A stretch of 64,000 nt of DNA from Erwinia mallotivora (GTDB lineage: Bacteria > Pseudomonadota > Gammaproteobacteria > Enterobacterales > Enterobacteriaceae), in the NCBI RefSeq assembly GCF_000590885.1, contig NZ_JFHN01000045.1, forward strand, positions 363,088-427,087. The letters are read 5' to 3'. The notes beneath the pieces were generated by a model. That model searched no databases, was not told the DNA's origin, and saw only the letters and a program-made list of their open reading frames with translations. Positions 1 through 8,739 of this stretch are shown here, in pieces (positions within the stretch are counted from its first letter, which is position 1; every line of letters begins with the position of its first letter). The position numbers and the translations under genes were made by a program.

Positions 1-172
1 TTCGGTCAACTTCATCGCGAAGCTGATTACGCCAGGCTTCCAGGATTTTCTTGAAATGCTCCAGCTGGGCTTCATTCATGTACTCTTCGCCCGGCTTCTC
101 CTGGTAAGGCTCCACCCCAGCGATGGCGAGAATACTCAGGGACGAGGTTTTACGGGTTTGCCCTTCTTGCAT
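1..172 (-). CDS. dksA: RNA polymerase-binding transcription factor DksA, 5' end only
   Basis: The first 57 codons of DksA are present; the rest lies beyond the left edge. DksA binds the RNA polymerase secondary channel and works with ppGpp to control rRNA and amino-acid promoters. The N-terminus begins MQEGQTRKTSSLSILAIAG and continues through a PGEEYMNEAQLEHFKKIL-type stretch characteristic of the family. The ATG at 172 is preceded by a good GGAGAA ribosome binding site. The 180 bp between dksA and sfsA hold the dksA leader, including a small perfect hairpin (ATCCCC-aca-GGGGAT, 203-217). Identification is firm; the coiled coil and zinc finger cannot be inspected. Confidence 0.95.
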   Translation of the reverse strand, partial: MQEGQTRKTSSLSILAIAGVEPYQEKPGEEYMNEAQLEHFKKILEAWRNQLRDEVDR

Positions 173-352
173 GTTGTTTCTCCTGGATAACACGCACTAT
201 CGATCCCCACAGGGGATAAAAACAGGTCGCTATAAATAGCAGAAGCGATCAAGGTTGGCAATTATTCCTGAACATCCCTTGACAAGCATGTGAGGAAAAG
301 CATATCGGCACAGTACTGAGATCATTTTGATATCAGCAAATTGCGTCAAACT

Positions 353-1051
353 TTACAACTTCACAGCCAGTGCCTTTTTTAGCGAGAGTCCTTCAGGTGA
401 TAACTGTGCTTTATAGCAAAGCACTTCAACCCCACTTCGCTGCGCCTGTGCCAGTAGTTCTGCATAGTGCGCATCGATATGACGCGCCGGGGTAACGTCC
501 TCAATCCCCGAGTGCAAAACGGCAAAAAACAGAACCGCACGTTGATCATTTTCAGCCATTCTGCCGAGTTCCCGCAGATGCTTCTGACCCCGCACGGTTA
601 CCGCATCCGGAAAATAGCCTTTGCCATTCTGGCAAAGCGTTACGGATTTGACTTCAATATAGCAGTTGGTGCGGCCCTCTGCCTGCAACAAAAAATCAAT
701 GCGGCTTTCGCCATATTTCACCTCAGCACGCAGCTGGCTGTAACCGGATAATTCCGGGATGATCTGCTGGTTCAGTGCCTCTTTCACCAGGCTGTTGGCG
801 CGCAGGGTATTGACGCAAATCCACTCTCCCAGCTGCGTCTCTGTCAGCTCCCAACTGTGCGGATATTTTCGCGTCAGACTGTCAGAGGTGGAGTACCAGA
901 CCGTATCTCCCGGCGTGGCGCAGCCGGTCATCGCACCGGTATTGGCGCAGTGCAGCGTCAGTTTTTCACCCTCAGGCGTGATGACATCGGCAAGAAAACG
1001 TTTGTAACGTAAAACCAGCGTGGCTGGTCGCAAAGGTGGATCGAAAATCAT
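353..1051 (-). CDS. sfsA: DNA-binding / sugar fermentation stimulation protein SfsA
   Basis: This encodes a 232-residue SfsA. The family is described as binding DNA nonspecifically and stimulating maltose metabolism in E. coli, but its molecular role is poorly defined. Visible conserved segments are [19 protein letters not shown] near the N-terminus, the motif [11 protein letters not shown] around residues 34-44, and IDFLLQ with YIEVKSVTL in the middle, which resemble nuclease-like core motifs of the family. I chose ATG at 1051 because it aligns with the E. coli start; a GTG lies one codon upstream at 1054. The start overlaps the thpR stop by one base, so the two are probably cotranscribed upstream of dksA. 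Confidence 0.95.
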   Translation of the reverse strand: MIFDPPLRPATLVLRYKRFLADVITPEGEKLTLHCANTGAMTGCATPGDTVWYSTSDSLTRKYPHSWELTETQLGEWICVNTLRANSLVKEALNQQIIPELSGYSQLRAEVKYGESRIDFLLQAEGRTNCYIEVKSVTLCQNGKGYFPDAVTVRGQKHLRELGRMAENDQRAVLFFAVLHSGIEDVTPARHIDAHYAELLAQAQRSGVEVLCYKAQLSPEGLSLKKALAVKL

Positions 1052-1587
1052 CACTCTTCCTGATGCAGCGCCCAGTCAGCCACCTGCTTATAGCGGGTAC
1101 GGCCACGGGAATAAATGGATTCAAATAAGGCAAAACGCTCAACGCGAAACGACCACTGAAAATTGCGCGGCGGTAAGGCCACCGGCCTGACCGCGTTGCG
1201 TAGCAGCGTGATATGGGGATGAAAAGGTTGTGGACTTTGATAGCAGCCGCAGCGGGCAGCCTGCGAACGCAGCATTTCAGCCAGTTGCAGCAGGCCGCGT
1301 GGCGCGCGTTTGGGTCCCAGCCACACTAAACCGACGCCCGGCCAGTGCCCGGCATCATCCAGCGTAAGGGTGAAACCGGGTTGCCTGATCCTGGCGGCCT
1401 GCTGTTGCAGCACGATGGATTTCTCGCTGCTGACCTCGCCAGGCCAGGCCAGCGTCAGCGTCAGTCTGGCTGCTTCTGATGGACGACCCGCTTCAGCGGC
1501 AAAGTTGTCTGCCCGCCACTTTACAATGCTTTGCCCAACCTCTTGCGGCAGGCTGATGCCAAAAAACAGCCTTTTCTGCTCACTCAT
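1051..1587 (-). CDS. thpR: RNA 2',3'-cyclic phosphodiesterase ThpR (LigT)
   Basis: The 178-residue protein belongs to the 2H phosphoesterase family, which hydrolyses 2',3'-cyclic phosphate ends on RNA and can also ligate tRNA halves in vitro. It begins [15 protein letters not shown]. The two family histidine motifs appear as HxT/S-like segments: LTLTLAWPG in the first half, where the usual histidine position reads LTLTL, and HPHITLLR in the second half ([12 protein letters not shown]). The first motif therefore seems to lack its canonical histidine, which deserves an alignment. The open frame extends upstream to 1902, but the ATG at 1587 matches the family start and leaves room for the divergent hrpB promoter. 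It is followed directly by sfsA. Confidence 0.9.
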   Translation of the reverse strand: MSEQKRLFFGISLPQEVGQSIVKWRADNFAAEAGRPSEAARLTLTLAWPGEVSSEKSIVLQQQAARIRQPGFTLTLDDAGHWPGVGLVWLGPKRAPRGLLQLAEMLRSQAARCGCYQSPQPFHPHITLLRNAVRPVALPPRNFQWSFRVERFALFESIYSRGRTRYKQVADWALHQEE

Positions 1588-1663
1588 GGCGCTCTCCGGT
1601 ATTCCTGATGGAGGAATGCTACAATGCCCGGCAAATTCAGGCCATGACGTTATGGAGCAAAGC

Positions 1664-4105
1664 GTGAGTTCATTACCGGTCAGTGAGATTTTACCTGAGC
1701 TGATACAGCACCTGCGCACTTCGCCGCAGGTGCTGTTAGTGGCCCCCACTGGCGCGGGCAAATCCACCTGGCTGCCATTACAGCTACTGCGGGATGCGGG
1801 GCTGAACGGTAAAATTTTGCTGCTGGAACCCCGGCGGCTGGCGGCACGTAATGTGGCGGAGCGGCTGGCGGAACAGCTGGGCGAGCAGCCAGGCGAAACC
1901 ATCGGCTATCGTATGCGCGCAGAAAGTCGCAGCGGGCCAGCAACCCGTCTGGAGGTGGTTACCGAAGGGATTCTGACCCGCATGTTGCAGCAGGACCCGA
2001 TGCTCGAAGGCGTGGCGCTGGTGATGCTGGATGAGTTCCACGAGCGCAGTCTGCAAGCCGATCTGGCGCTGGCGCTGTTACTGGACGTTCAGCAAGGGCT
2101 GCGTGACGATCTGAAAGTGTTGTTAATGTCTGCCACCCTGGATAATCAGCGTTTACAGACGCTGCTGCCTGACGCGCCGGTGGTCCGCTCTGAGGGCCGT
2201 TCTTTTGCCGTTGAACGACGTTACACCTCACTCTCTTCCGGCGTTCGTTTCGAACAGGCGGTTGCCCGCCAGGTCAGCCAGTTACTGCATGAGGAGCCGG
2301 GCTCATTGCTGCTGTTTCTGCCTGGCGTCATCGAAATCCAGCGGGTACAAACCGAGCTGGACGGCCTGGTTGCCGCCGATACCGACCTCTGCCCTCTGTA
2401 CGGTGCCTTGCCGCTGGCGGCGCAGCGTAAAGCGATTCTTGCCTCTCCGCCTGGCCGACGGAAAGTGGTGCTGGCGACCAATATTGCGGAAACCAGCCTG
2501 ACTATCGAGGGCATCCGGCTGGTGGTGGACAGCGCACTGGAGCGCGTAGCGCTGTTTGATCCCCTTAGCGGGCTGACGCGCCTGCAAACGCAGCGCATCA
2601 GCCAGGCCTCAATGACGCAGCGTGCCGGGCGAGCCGGACGCCTTGAAGCAGGCCTTTGTCTGCATCTGATTGCCAGGGAGCAGGCGGAGCGCGCGGCCAG
2701 TCACGCCGACGCAGAGATCCTTAACAGCTGTCTGGCGGCGCTGTGGCTGGATCTGTTGCAGTGGGGCTGTCACGACGTCAACCAGCTGAACTGGCTGGAT
2801 ATTCCTCCGGAGCGCCACCTCCAGCAGGCGCAGCAGCTGTTAATGCAACTGGGTGCCACCGATGCCAGCGGCAAACTGACCAGCAAAGGCAGGCGTATGG
2901 CATCGCTGGGTAGTGAACCGCGTTACGCTGCCATGCTGGCCGATGCGGCTGACGATAACGACCAGGCAGGCACGGCGGCGTTACTGGTGGCGATGCTGGA
3001 GGAACCCGCGCGCGGCAGCGTCGATTTACGCGACAGTTTTCACCGTCGACAGAATAACTGGCAACAGCGGGCGAGGCAGTTGTTGCGGCGTCTTAAGGTG
3101 AGGGATGGCGAGGTTGACAGCAGCCTGATTGCGCCGTTGCTGGCCGGGGCTTTTGCCGATCGTATCGCCCGACGTCGTGGCGCAGAAGGGCGCTATCAAC
3201 TGGCTAATGGCACCGGGGCCAGCCTTCACAGCGATGAGGCGATGACCCGTTACGAATGGCTGATCGCGCCTGCTCTGTTGCAGGGGAACAGCCAGCCGGA
3301 TGCCCATATTTTGCAGGCGATTCCGCTGGATATCGATGCCCTGATTCGCCAGCGCCCTGAGCTGGTAACCCTCCACACCGAGGTGGAGTGGGATGACGCG
3401 CGGGGAACGCTCCGTGCCTGGCGTCGCCAACAGATTGGTAAGCTGGTGCTCGCTTCACAGCCATTAAGCCAGCCAGATGAAGAGGAGCTGCATCCGGCGA
3501 TGCTGCGCTGGGTGCGGCTGCGGGGATTATCGGTACTGAACTGGACGCCGCAGGCAGAGCAGTTGCGCCTGCGTATGCTCTGTGCGGCACAATGGTTGCC
3601 GGAGGAGAACTGGCCTGCCGCCAGAGAAGCGGATTTGCTGGCCTCGCTGGAAAGCTGGTTGTTGCCGGCGATGAGCGGCGTGCGTGACGCCAGAGGGCTG
3701 AAGCAGATTGATGTGGCGGGGGCTTTATTACAATTGCTCACATGGCCGCGCCGCCAGCAACTGGATACTCTGCTGCCAACTCATTACACTGTGCCCACCG
3801 GAAACCGGGTGCCGATTCGTTATGATGAAGAGAAGCCGCCCGCGCTGGCCGTGCGTTTGCAGGAGATGTTTGGCGAAGCGCAGAATCCCACCGTGGCCGA
3901 TGGACGGATAGCGCTGGTGCTGGAACTGCTCTCCCCGGCACAGCGACCTTTGCAGATTACCCGCGACCTCGCCGCATTCTGGCAGGGAGCCTGGCGTGAG
4001 GTGCAGAAGGAAATGAAAGGACGCTATCCCAAACATCTCTGGCCGGACGATCCGGCAACGGCACAGCCCACGCGCCGCAGCAAAAAGTTTTCTGCGCCCT
4101 CCTGA
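1664..4105 (+). CDS. hrpB: ATP-dependent RNA helicase-like protein HrpB
   Basis: This is an 813-residue DEAH-box helicase, about the usual HrpB length. Motif I is APTGAGKST at residues 27-35, motif II is DEFH at 123-126 (the HrpB variant of DEAH), and motif III is SAT at 156-158. The motif VI region reads QRAGRAGR. The C-terminus ends in the HrpB-specific segment GRYPKHLWPDDPA. The physiological substrate of HrpB in enterobacteria is not well established. I prefer the GTG at 1664, preceded at six bases by GGAG and giving the family-like start MSSLPVSEILPEL; an in-frame ATG at 1652 would add four residues. The long upstream open frame from 1310 is antisense to thpR and is not coding. Confidence 0.95.
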   Translation: MSSLPVSEILPELIQHLRTSPQVLLVAPTGAGKSTWLPLQLLRDAGLNGKILLLEPRRLAARNVAERLAEQLGEQPGETIGYRMRAESRSGPATRLEVVTEGILTRMLQQDPMLEGVALVMLDEFHERSLQADLALALLLDVQQGLRDDLKVLLMSATLDNQRLQTLLPDAPVVRSEGRSFAVERRYTSLSSGVRFEQAVARQVSQLLHEEPGSLLLFLPGVIEIQRVQTELDGLVAADTDLCPLYGALPLAAQRKAILASPPGRRKVVLATNIAETSLTIEGIRLVVDSALERVALFDPLSGLTRLQTQRISQASMTQRAGRAGRLEAGLCLHLIAREQAERAASHADAEILNSCLAALWLDLLQWGCHDVNQLNWLDIPPERHLQQAQQLLMQLGATDASGKLTSKGRRMASLGSEPRYAAMLADAADDNDQAGTAALLVAMLEEPARGSVDLRDSFHRRQNNWQQRARQLLRRLKVRDGEVDSSLIAPLLAGAFADRIARRRGAEGRYQLANGTGASLHSDEAMTRYEWLIAPALLQGNSQPDAHILQAIPLDIDALIRQRPELVTLHTEVEWDDARGTLRAWRRQQIGKLVLASQPLSQPDEEELHPAMLRWVRLRGLSVLNWTPQAEQLRLRMLCAAQWLPEENWPAAREADLLASLESWLLPAMSGVRDARGLKQIDVAGALLQLLTWPRRQQLDTLLPTHYTVPTGNRVPIRYDEEKPPALAVRLQEMFGEAQNPTVADGRIALVLELLSPAQRPLQITRDLAAFWQGAWREVQKEMKGRYPKHLWPDDPATAQPTRRSKKFSAPS

Positions 4106-4204
4106 GCGCAACCCTGATTTCGGAAGGTTCCCGTTCCGGATTAAATTGAGTAAGAACAAAGTGGTCGGCCATCGTAAATGGTCGCTTGCGGAGAAAAGAG
4201 AAGA

Positions 4205-6718
4205 ATGTCTGACGATCGCGAACCTATTGGGCGCAAAGGTAAACAGCCCAACCCTCCACGTAAGGTGGCGGGTCGGCGTGAGCGCAGGGACGATGACGAT
4301 GATTTTCAGGATGATGGCTATGACCATGAGGAGAAAAAGCCAGTGCCACGTAAAGGAAAAGGGCGCTCACCGCGCAGGAAAAGAGGCTGGTTGGGTTTAT
4401 TTATCAAGCTGTTGCTGATCTTTATTGTGGTGATGATCGCGTATGGATTTTATCTTGACGCCCAGATCCGCAGCCGTATCGACGGCAAAGTCTGGCAACT
4501 TCCCGCGGCCGTCTATGGCCGGATGGTGAATCTTGAGCCAGGGATGTCATACAGCAAAAGCGAAATGGTGGCGCTGCTGGAGGGAACCCAGTATCGCCAG
4601 GTAACCCGCATGACACGTCCCGGCGAATTCACCGTGCAGGGTAACAGCATTGAGATGCTGCGCCGGCCGTTTGATTTCCCTGACAGTAAAGAAGGACAAA
4701 TCCGCGCCCGGTTGAGCTTCAGTGGCGACACCCTGAGTGAGATCAAAAACCTCGACAGCGGGCGTGACTTTGGCTTCTTCCGTCTGGACCCGCGTCTGAT
4801 CACCATGTTGCAGTCGCCTAATGGCGAGCAGCGCCTGTTTGTCCCCCGCAGCGGTTTCCCTGACCTGCTGGTGGATACGCTGGTGGCGACCGAAGACCGG
4901 CACTTCTATCAGCACGATGGCATCAGCTTTTTTTCCATCGGCCGCGCTTTTCTGGCGAATATTACCGCCGGTCGGGCGGTGCAGGGTGGCAGTACGCTGA
5001 CTCAGCAGCTGGTGAAAAACCTGTTCCTGACCAACGAGCGTTCGCTGTGGCGTAAGGCCAATGAAGCCTACATGGCGCTGATTATGGATGCCCGCTACAG
5101 CAAAGATCGCATCCTTGAGCTGTATCTTAACGAAGTCTATTTGGGCCAGGCCGGTAACGATCAGATCCGTGGCTTCCCGCTGGCCAGCCTCTATTACTTT
5201 GGGCGTCCGGTGGATGAGCTGAGTCTCGACCAGCAGGCGCTGCTGGTGGGGATGGTAAAAGGCGCTTCACTGTACAATCCGTGGCGTAATCCGAAGCTGG
5301 CGCTGGAACGTCGCAACCTGGTGCTGCGTCTGCTGCAACAGCAAAAAGTGATCGATCAGGAGCTGTACGATATGCTCAGCGCCCGTCCTTTGGGCGTGCA
5401 GCCTAAAGGTGGGGTGATCACCCCGCAGCCAGCCTTTATGCAGATGGTGCGCAACGAGTTGCAGGCGAAACTGGGCGATAAGGTGAAAGACCTGTCGGGG
5501 GTGAAGATCTTCACCACCCTGGATCCACTCTCCCAGGATGCGGCAGAAAAAGCGGTTGAAGAGGGCGTCCCGGCGCTGCGTAAGCAGCGTGGCCTGAACG
5601 ATCTGGAAACGGCGATGGTGATCGTCGACCGCTTCAGCGGTGAAGTCCGTGGAATGGTCGGCGGCGCAGACCCGCAGTTCGCCGGTTACAACCGTGCGTT
5701 GCAGGCGCGTCGCTCCATCGGTTCACTGGCGAAACCGGCTACCTATCTGACCGCCCTCAGCCAGCCGGATAAATACCGTCTGAACACCTGGATTGCTGAC
5801 AATCCGATTGCGCTGAAGCAGCCCAATGGCCAGGTCTGGAAACCTCAGAACGACGACCGTCGCTTTAGCGGCCAGGTGATGCTGGTGGATGCACTGGCGC
5901 ACTCGATGAATGTGCCAACGGTTAACCTGGGGATGACGCTGGGCCTGCCGCAGGTGGTCGATACCTGGACACGACTGGGTGTGGCAAAAGAGCAGTTGCA
6001 GCCGGTTCCGGCGATGCTGCTGGGAGCACTGAACCTGACGCCGGTCGAAGTGGCGCAGGCCTTCCAGACTATCGCCAGCGGCGGTAATCGCGCTCCGCTT
6101 TCTGCGGTGCGCTCGGTCATCGCTGAAGATGGCACCGTGCTGTATCAGAGCTTCCCGCAGGCTGAACGGGCCGTTCCGGCTCAGGCCGCGTATCTGACGC
6201 TTTATGCCATGCAGCAGGTGGCGGAAGAGGGAACTGCCCGTGCGTTGGGTGCCCGCTATGCGAAAGCGCATCTGGCAGGTAAAACCGGTACCACCAATAA
6301 CCAGGTAGACAGCTGGTTCGCGGGTGTCGATGGTAAGGAAGTGGCGATCACCTGGATTGGTCGGGACAACAACCAGCCGACCAAACTCTATGGTGCCAGC
6401 GGTGCGATGCAGATCTATCGTCGCTATCTGGATAATCAGGCGCCGATGCCGCTGTTACCGACTCCACCGGAGGACATTGCGCCGATGAATATCGACTCTG
6501 CCGGTAATTTCGTTTGCGGTGGCAGCAGCAGCAGCTGGCGGACGTTGCCGGTGTGGACCACCGATGCGAATGCCCTGTGTCAACAACAGCAACAGCAGGT
6601 GCAGCAACAGCAGCAGTTACTGCAACAGCAACAGCAGCAGTCGCAACAGCCCGCTGGCGAACAGAAAGACAGTAACGGCGTGGCCGGTTGGATAAGGGAT
6701 ATGTTTGGCAGTAAATAA
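4205..6718 (+). CDS. mrcB: Bifunctional penicillin-binding protein 1b (PBP1b)
   Basis: The 837-residue product polymerises and cross-links peptidoglycan at the inner membrane. A charged cytoplasmic tail (1-60) precedes one transmembrane helix (about 62-83) and a UB2H-like region. The GT51 glycosyltransferase domain has its EDRHF motif with catalytic Glu230. The transpeptidase domain shows SxxK at Ser507-Lys510, SMN at 567-569 and KTGT at 693-696, so both activities look intact. The C-terminus carries a glutamine-rich stretch (about 793-815) before a conserved end [13 protein letters not shown]. The ATG at 4205 follows a GAGAAAAGAGAAGA purine run and matches the E. coli start region; an in-frame ATG at 4178 is less likely. 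Confidence 0.98.
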   Translation: MSDDREPIGRKGKQPNPPRKVAGRRERRDDDDDFQDDGYDHEEKKPVPRKGKGRSPRRKRGWLGLFIKLLLIFIVVMIAYGFYLDAQIRSRIDGKVWQLPAAVYGRMVNLEPGMSYSKSEMVALLEGTQYRQVTRMTRPGEFTVQGNSIEMLRRPFDFPDSKEGQIRARLSFSGDTLSEIKNLDSGRDFGFFRLDPRLITMLQSPNGEQRLFVPRSGFPDLLVDTLVATEDRHFYQHDGISFFSIGRAFLANITAGRAVQGGSTLTQQLVKNLFLTNERSLWRKANEAYMALIMDARYSKDRILELYLNEVYLGQAGNDQIRGFPLASLYYFGRPVDELSLDQQALLVGMVKGASLYNPWRNPKLALERRNLVLRLLQQQKVIDQELYDMLSARPLGVQPKGGVITPQPAFMQMVRNELQAKLGDKVKDLSGVKIFTTLDPLSQDAAEKAVEEGVPALRKQRGLNDLETAMVIVDRFSGEVRGMVGGADPQFAGYNRALQARRSIGSLAKPATYLTALSQPDKYRLNTWIADNPIALKQPNGQVWKPQNDDRRFSGQVMLVDALAHSMNVPTVNLGMTLGLPQVVDTWTRLGVAKEQLQPVPAMLLGALNLTPVEVAQAFQTIASGGNRAPLSAVRSVIAEDGTVLYQSFPQAERAVPAQAAYLTLYAMQQVAEEGTARALGARYAKAHLAGKTGTTNNQVDSWFAGVDGKEVAITWIGRDNNQPTKLYGASGAMQIYRRYLDNQAPMPLLPTPPEDIAPMNIDSAGNFVCGGSSSSWRTLPVWTTDANALCQQQQQQVQQQQQLLQQQQQQSQQPAGEQKDSNGVAGWIRDMFGSK

Positions 6719-6724
6719 CCGGGC

Positions 6725-6746
6725 GGGCCACTGTTAACCGTGGCCC
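6725..6746 (+). terminator. Hairpin after mrcB
   Basis: A perfect 7-bp stem GGGCCAC / GTGGCCC with an 8-base loop starts six bases after the mrcB stop. There is no run of T after it, so it may stabilise the mRNA 3' end or terminate only weakly. Confidence 0.5.
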
Positions 6747-6952
6747 GTGGCGCTATCGGGCTTCAGGCCTGTAGCCAAAGGAATAGCCCGTTGAGAGCAG
6801 GAGGGGGCATTAAGCGTGAAGCCCTCTCCGTTACTTCTCCCCCACTGCAATACACTATTTCCCCATACTTTTTATCAGGTTAATCCGGCGCAGTCAGCGT
6901 CGCTGAGGCCTGATTTCTGCTTGCAGACCCTTCGACGATTCGCATATCATTT

Positions 6953-6971
6953 AATTGTGATAATAATTCTC
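6953..6971 (+). promoter_or_regulatory. Putative Fur box upstream of fhuC
   Basis: The sequence aattgtGATAATAATTCTC matches about 14 of 19 positions of the Fur consensus GATAATGATAATCATTATC and lies about 77 bp before the fhuC start. Fur with ferrous iron represses iron-uptake genes, so this fits an iron-regulated fhuCDB operon. The remaining sequence between mrcB and fhuC (6719-7047, 329 bp) shows the mrcB hairpin and this site only; no coding trace of the usual fhuA gene was recognised there. Confidence 0.65.
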
Positions 6972-7047
6972 GTTTATATTTACATTCGCGCTCTGCTACT
7001 TCCTGTATCGGGCACGTTGCAATCATGCCCCCAATCAGAAGAACGTT

Positions 7048-7842
7048 ATGCACTCTTTGCAGGTAACCGAAAGCACCTTTTCTCTTCAGCAGGCGACCTT
7101 TGCCGTGCCCGGCAGGACCCTGCTGCAACCGCTGTCGCTGACTTTTCCTGCCGGTAAGGTCTGTGGCCTGATCGGCCATAACGGCTCCGGTAAATCTACG
7201 CTGTTGAAAATACTGGGCAGGCACCACGCTGCGACGGCAGGTGAGGTGCGACTCAATGGCAAAGCGGTCGCAGAGTGGTCCGGCAGGCTCTTCGCCCGTG
7301 AAGTGGCTTATCTTCCTCAGCAGTTACCGCCTGCGGAAGGGATGACGGTGCGCGAGCTGGTGTCAATGGGGCGCTATCCGTGGCACGGTGCGCTGGGACG
7401 TTTTGCCGCTGAAGACCGCCAGCGCGTAGAAGAAGCGATAGCGCTGGTGGGCCTGGAGCCGTTTGCCCTGCGCCTGGTGGACAGTCTCTCTGGGGGGGAG
7501 CGTCAGCGGGCGTGGATAGCGATGCTGGTGGCGCAAAACAGCCGCTGCCTGCTGCTGGATGAACCTACCTCGGCGCTGGATATTGCCCATCAGGTTGAGG
7601 TGCTGGCGTTAATCCAGCGTCTGAGCCGTCAGCGTGGCCTGACGGTTATTGCGGTCCTGCATGATATCAACATGGCTGCCCGTTACTGCGATACCCTGGT
7701 GGCACTGCGTGATGGCGGGATGATTGCCCAGGGCGATGCCGCAGCGATTATGCAGCCCGATGTGCTCCAGCATATTTACGGGATCCCGATGGGGACCCTG
7801 CCTCACCCTGACGGCGGAACGCCGGTGAGTTTTGTTTACTGA
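7048..7842 (+). CDS. fhuC: Ferric hydroxamate ABC transporter ATP-binding protein FhuC
   Basis: This 264-residue ATPase powers import of ferric hydroxamate siderophores such as ferrichrome through FhuB. Walker A is GHNGSGKST at 43-51, the ABC signature LSGGERQ at 147-153, Walker B LLLDEP at 168-173, and the switch histidine His205 in LHDIN. Length is normal for FhuC (E. coli 265). It is the first gene of a fhuCDB operon preceded by a Fur-box-like site. Unlike in E. coli, no fhuA receptor gene stands upstream, so the outer-membrane receptor must be elsewhere or different. Confidence 0.96.
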   Translation: MHSLQVTESTFSLQQATFAVPGRTLLQPLSLTFPAGKVCGLIGHNGSGKSTLLKILGRHHAATAGEVRLNGKAVAEWSGRLFAREVAYLPQQLPPAEGMTVRELVSMGRYPWHGALGRFAAEDRQRVEEAIALVGLEPFALRLVDSLSGGERQRAWIAMLVAQNSRCLLLDEPTSALDIAHQVEVLALIQRLSRQRGLTVIAVLHDINMAARYCDTLVALRDGGMIAQGDAAAIMQPDVLQHIYGIPMGTLPHPDGGTPVSFVY

Positions 7843-7857
7843 TGGAGTGGGGTATTG

Positions 7858-8739
7858 ATGCCTGATTATTACCGTCGCCGCCTGCTGATGGCGCTGGCGC
7901 TTTCTCCGCTGCTACCGGGGCTGGCTGCGCGCGCGGCTTCCCCGATTGATACACAACGCATTATTGCGCTGGAGTGGCTCCCTGTTGAGCTGCTGATGGC
8001 GCTTGGGGTGACGCCGATGGGCGCGGCGGAGATGTACCAGTACAAACTGTGGGTGGGAGAACCGGCATTGCCCGCCTCCACGGTGGATGTGGGACTGCGT
8101 ACGGAGCCCAATCTGGAGCTGCTGATCCAGATGAAACCGTCTCTGATTCTTTACTCTTCCGGCTATGGCCCGTCTGCGGAAAAAATCGCACAGATTGCAC
8201 CGGGCATAGGCTTTCCCTTCAGCGATGCCAGTGGCAAACCGCTGACGATGGCGCGTAAATCGCTGATGCAGCTGGCTGAACGTCTGGATCGCGTCCCGCA
8301 GGCGCAACACCACCTTGCCTCTTTTGACGCCTTTATCGCTGCATCCAGAGCACGTATTGCCGCCAGGGTGCAGCGGCCCCTGTTGCTGATGTCGATTCTC
8401 GATCCGCGCCACGCACTGGTGTTTGGTAAAGGCAGTCTGTTCCTCGAAGTCATGACCTTGTTGGGTATTGAAAATGCCTGGCAGGGGGAAACCAACTTCT
8501 GGGGAAGTGCGATTGTTGGGCTGGAGCGGCTGGCCGCAATGCAGGATGTGGATGCGGTCTGTTTCGACCACGGTGATGACGCGCTGGTGGCCCAGGTTAC
8601 CGCCACACCGCTCTGGCGCTCATTGCCTTTCGTCCGTCAGAACCGCTTCAGGCGCGTGCCACAGGTCTGGTTCTATGGCGCGACGCTCTCTGCGATGCGT
8701 TTTTGCCGTGAACTTGACGGCGCGTTGGGGGCAGCATGA
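7858..8739 (+). CDS. fhuD: Periplasmic ferric hydroxamate-binding protein FhuD
   Basis: The 293-residue protein captures ferric hydroxamates in the periplasm and passes them to FhuB. The N-terminus has a twin-arginine-like RRRLLMALALSPLL signal ending near AARA, followed by the FhuD-type start of the mature domain, IIALEWLPVELLMALG. Conserved blocks TEPNLELL, YGPS, LDPRH-like ILDPRHALVFG and AWQGETNFWG match the family. The ATG at 7858 is preceded by GGAGTGGGG; the TTG one codon upstream is unlikely. It starts 15 bp after fhuC and overlaps fhuB by 4 bp. Confidence 0.96.
   Translation: MPDYYRRRLLMALALSPLLPGLAARAASPIDTQRIIALEWLPVELLMALGVTPMGAAEMYQYKLWVGEPALPASTVDVGLRTEPNLELLIQMKPSLILYSSGYGPSAEKIAQIAPGIGFPFSDASGKPLTMARKSLMQLAERLDRVPQAQHHLASFDAFIAASRARIAARVQRPLLLMSILDPRHALVFGKGSLFLEVMTLLGIENAWQGETNFWGSAIVGLERLAAMQDVDAVCFDHGDDALVAQVTATPLWRSLPFVRQNRFRRVPQVWFYGATLSAMRFCRELDGALGAA

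Noticed and set aside
1310-1663. Long upstream extension of the hrpB frame
   Set aside because: It is antisense to thpR and not conserved; the GTG at 1664 has a proper ribosome binding site.
6816-7157. 113-codon open frame upstream of and into fhuC
   Set aside because: It spans the Fur box and overlaps the fhuC start in another frame; no family resemblance.
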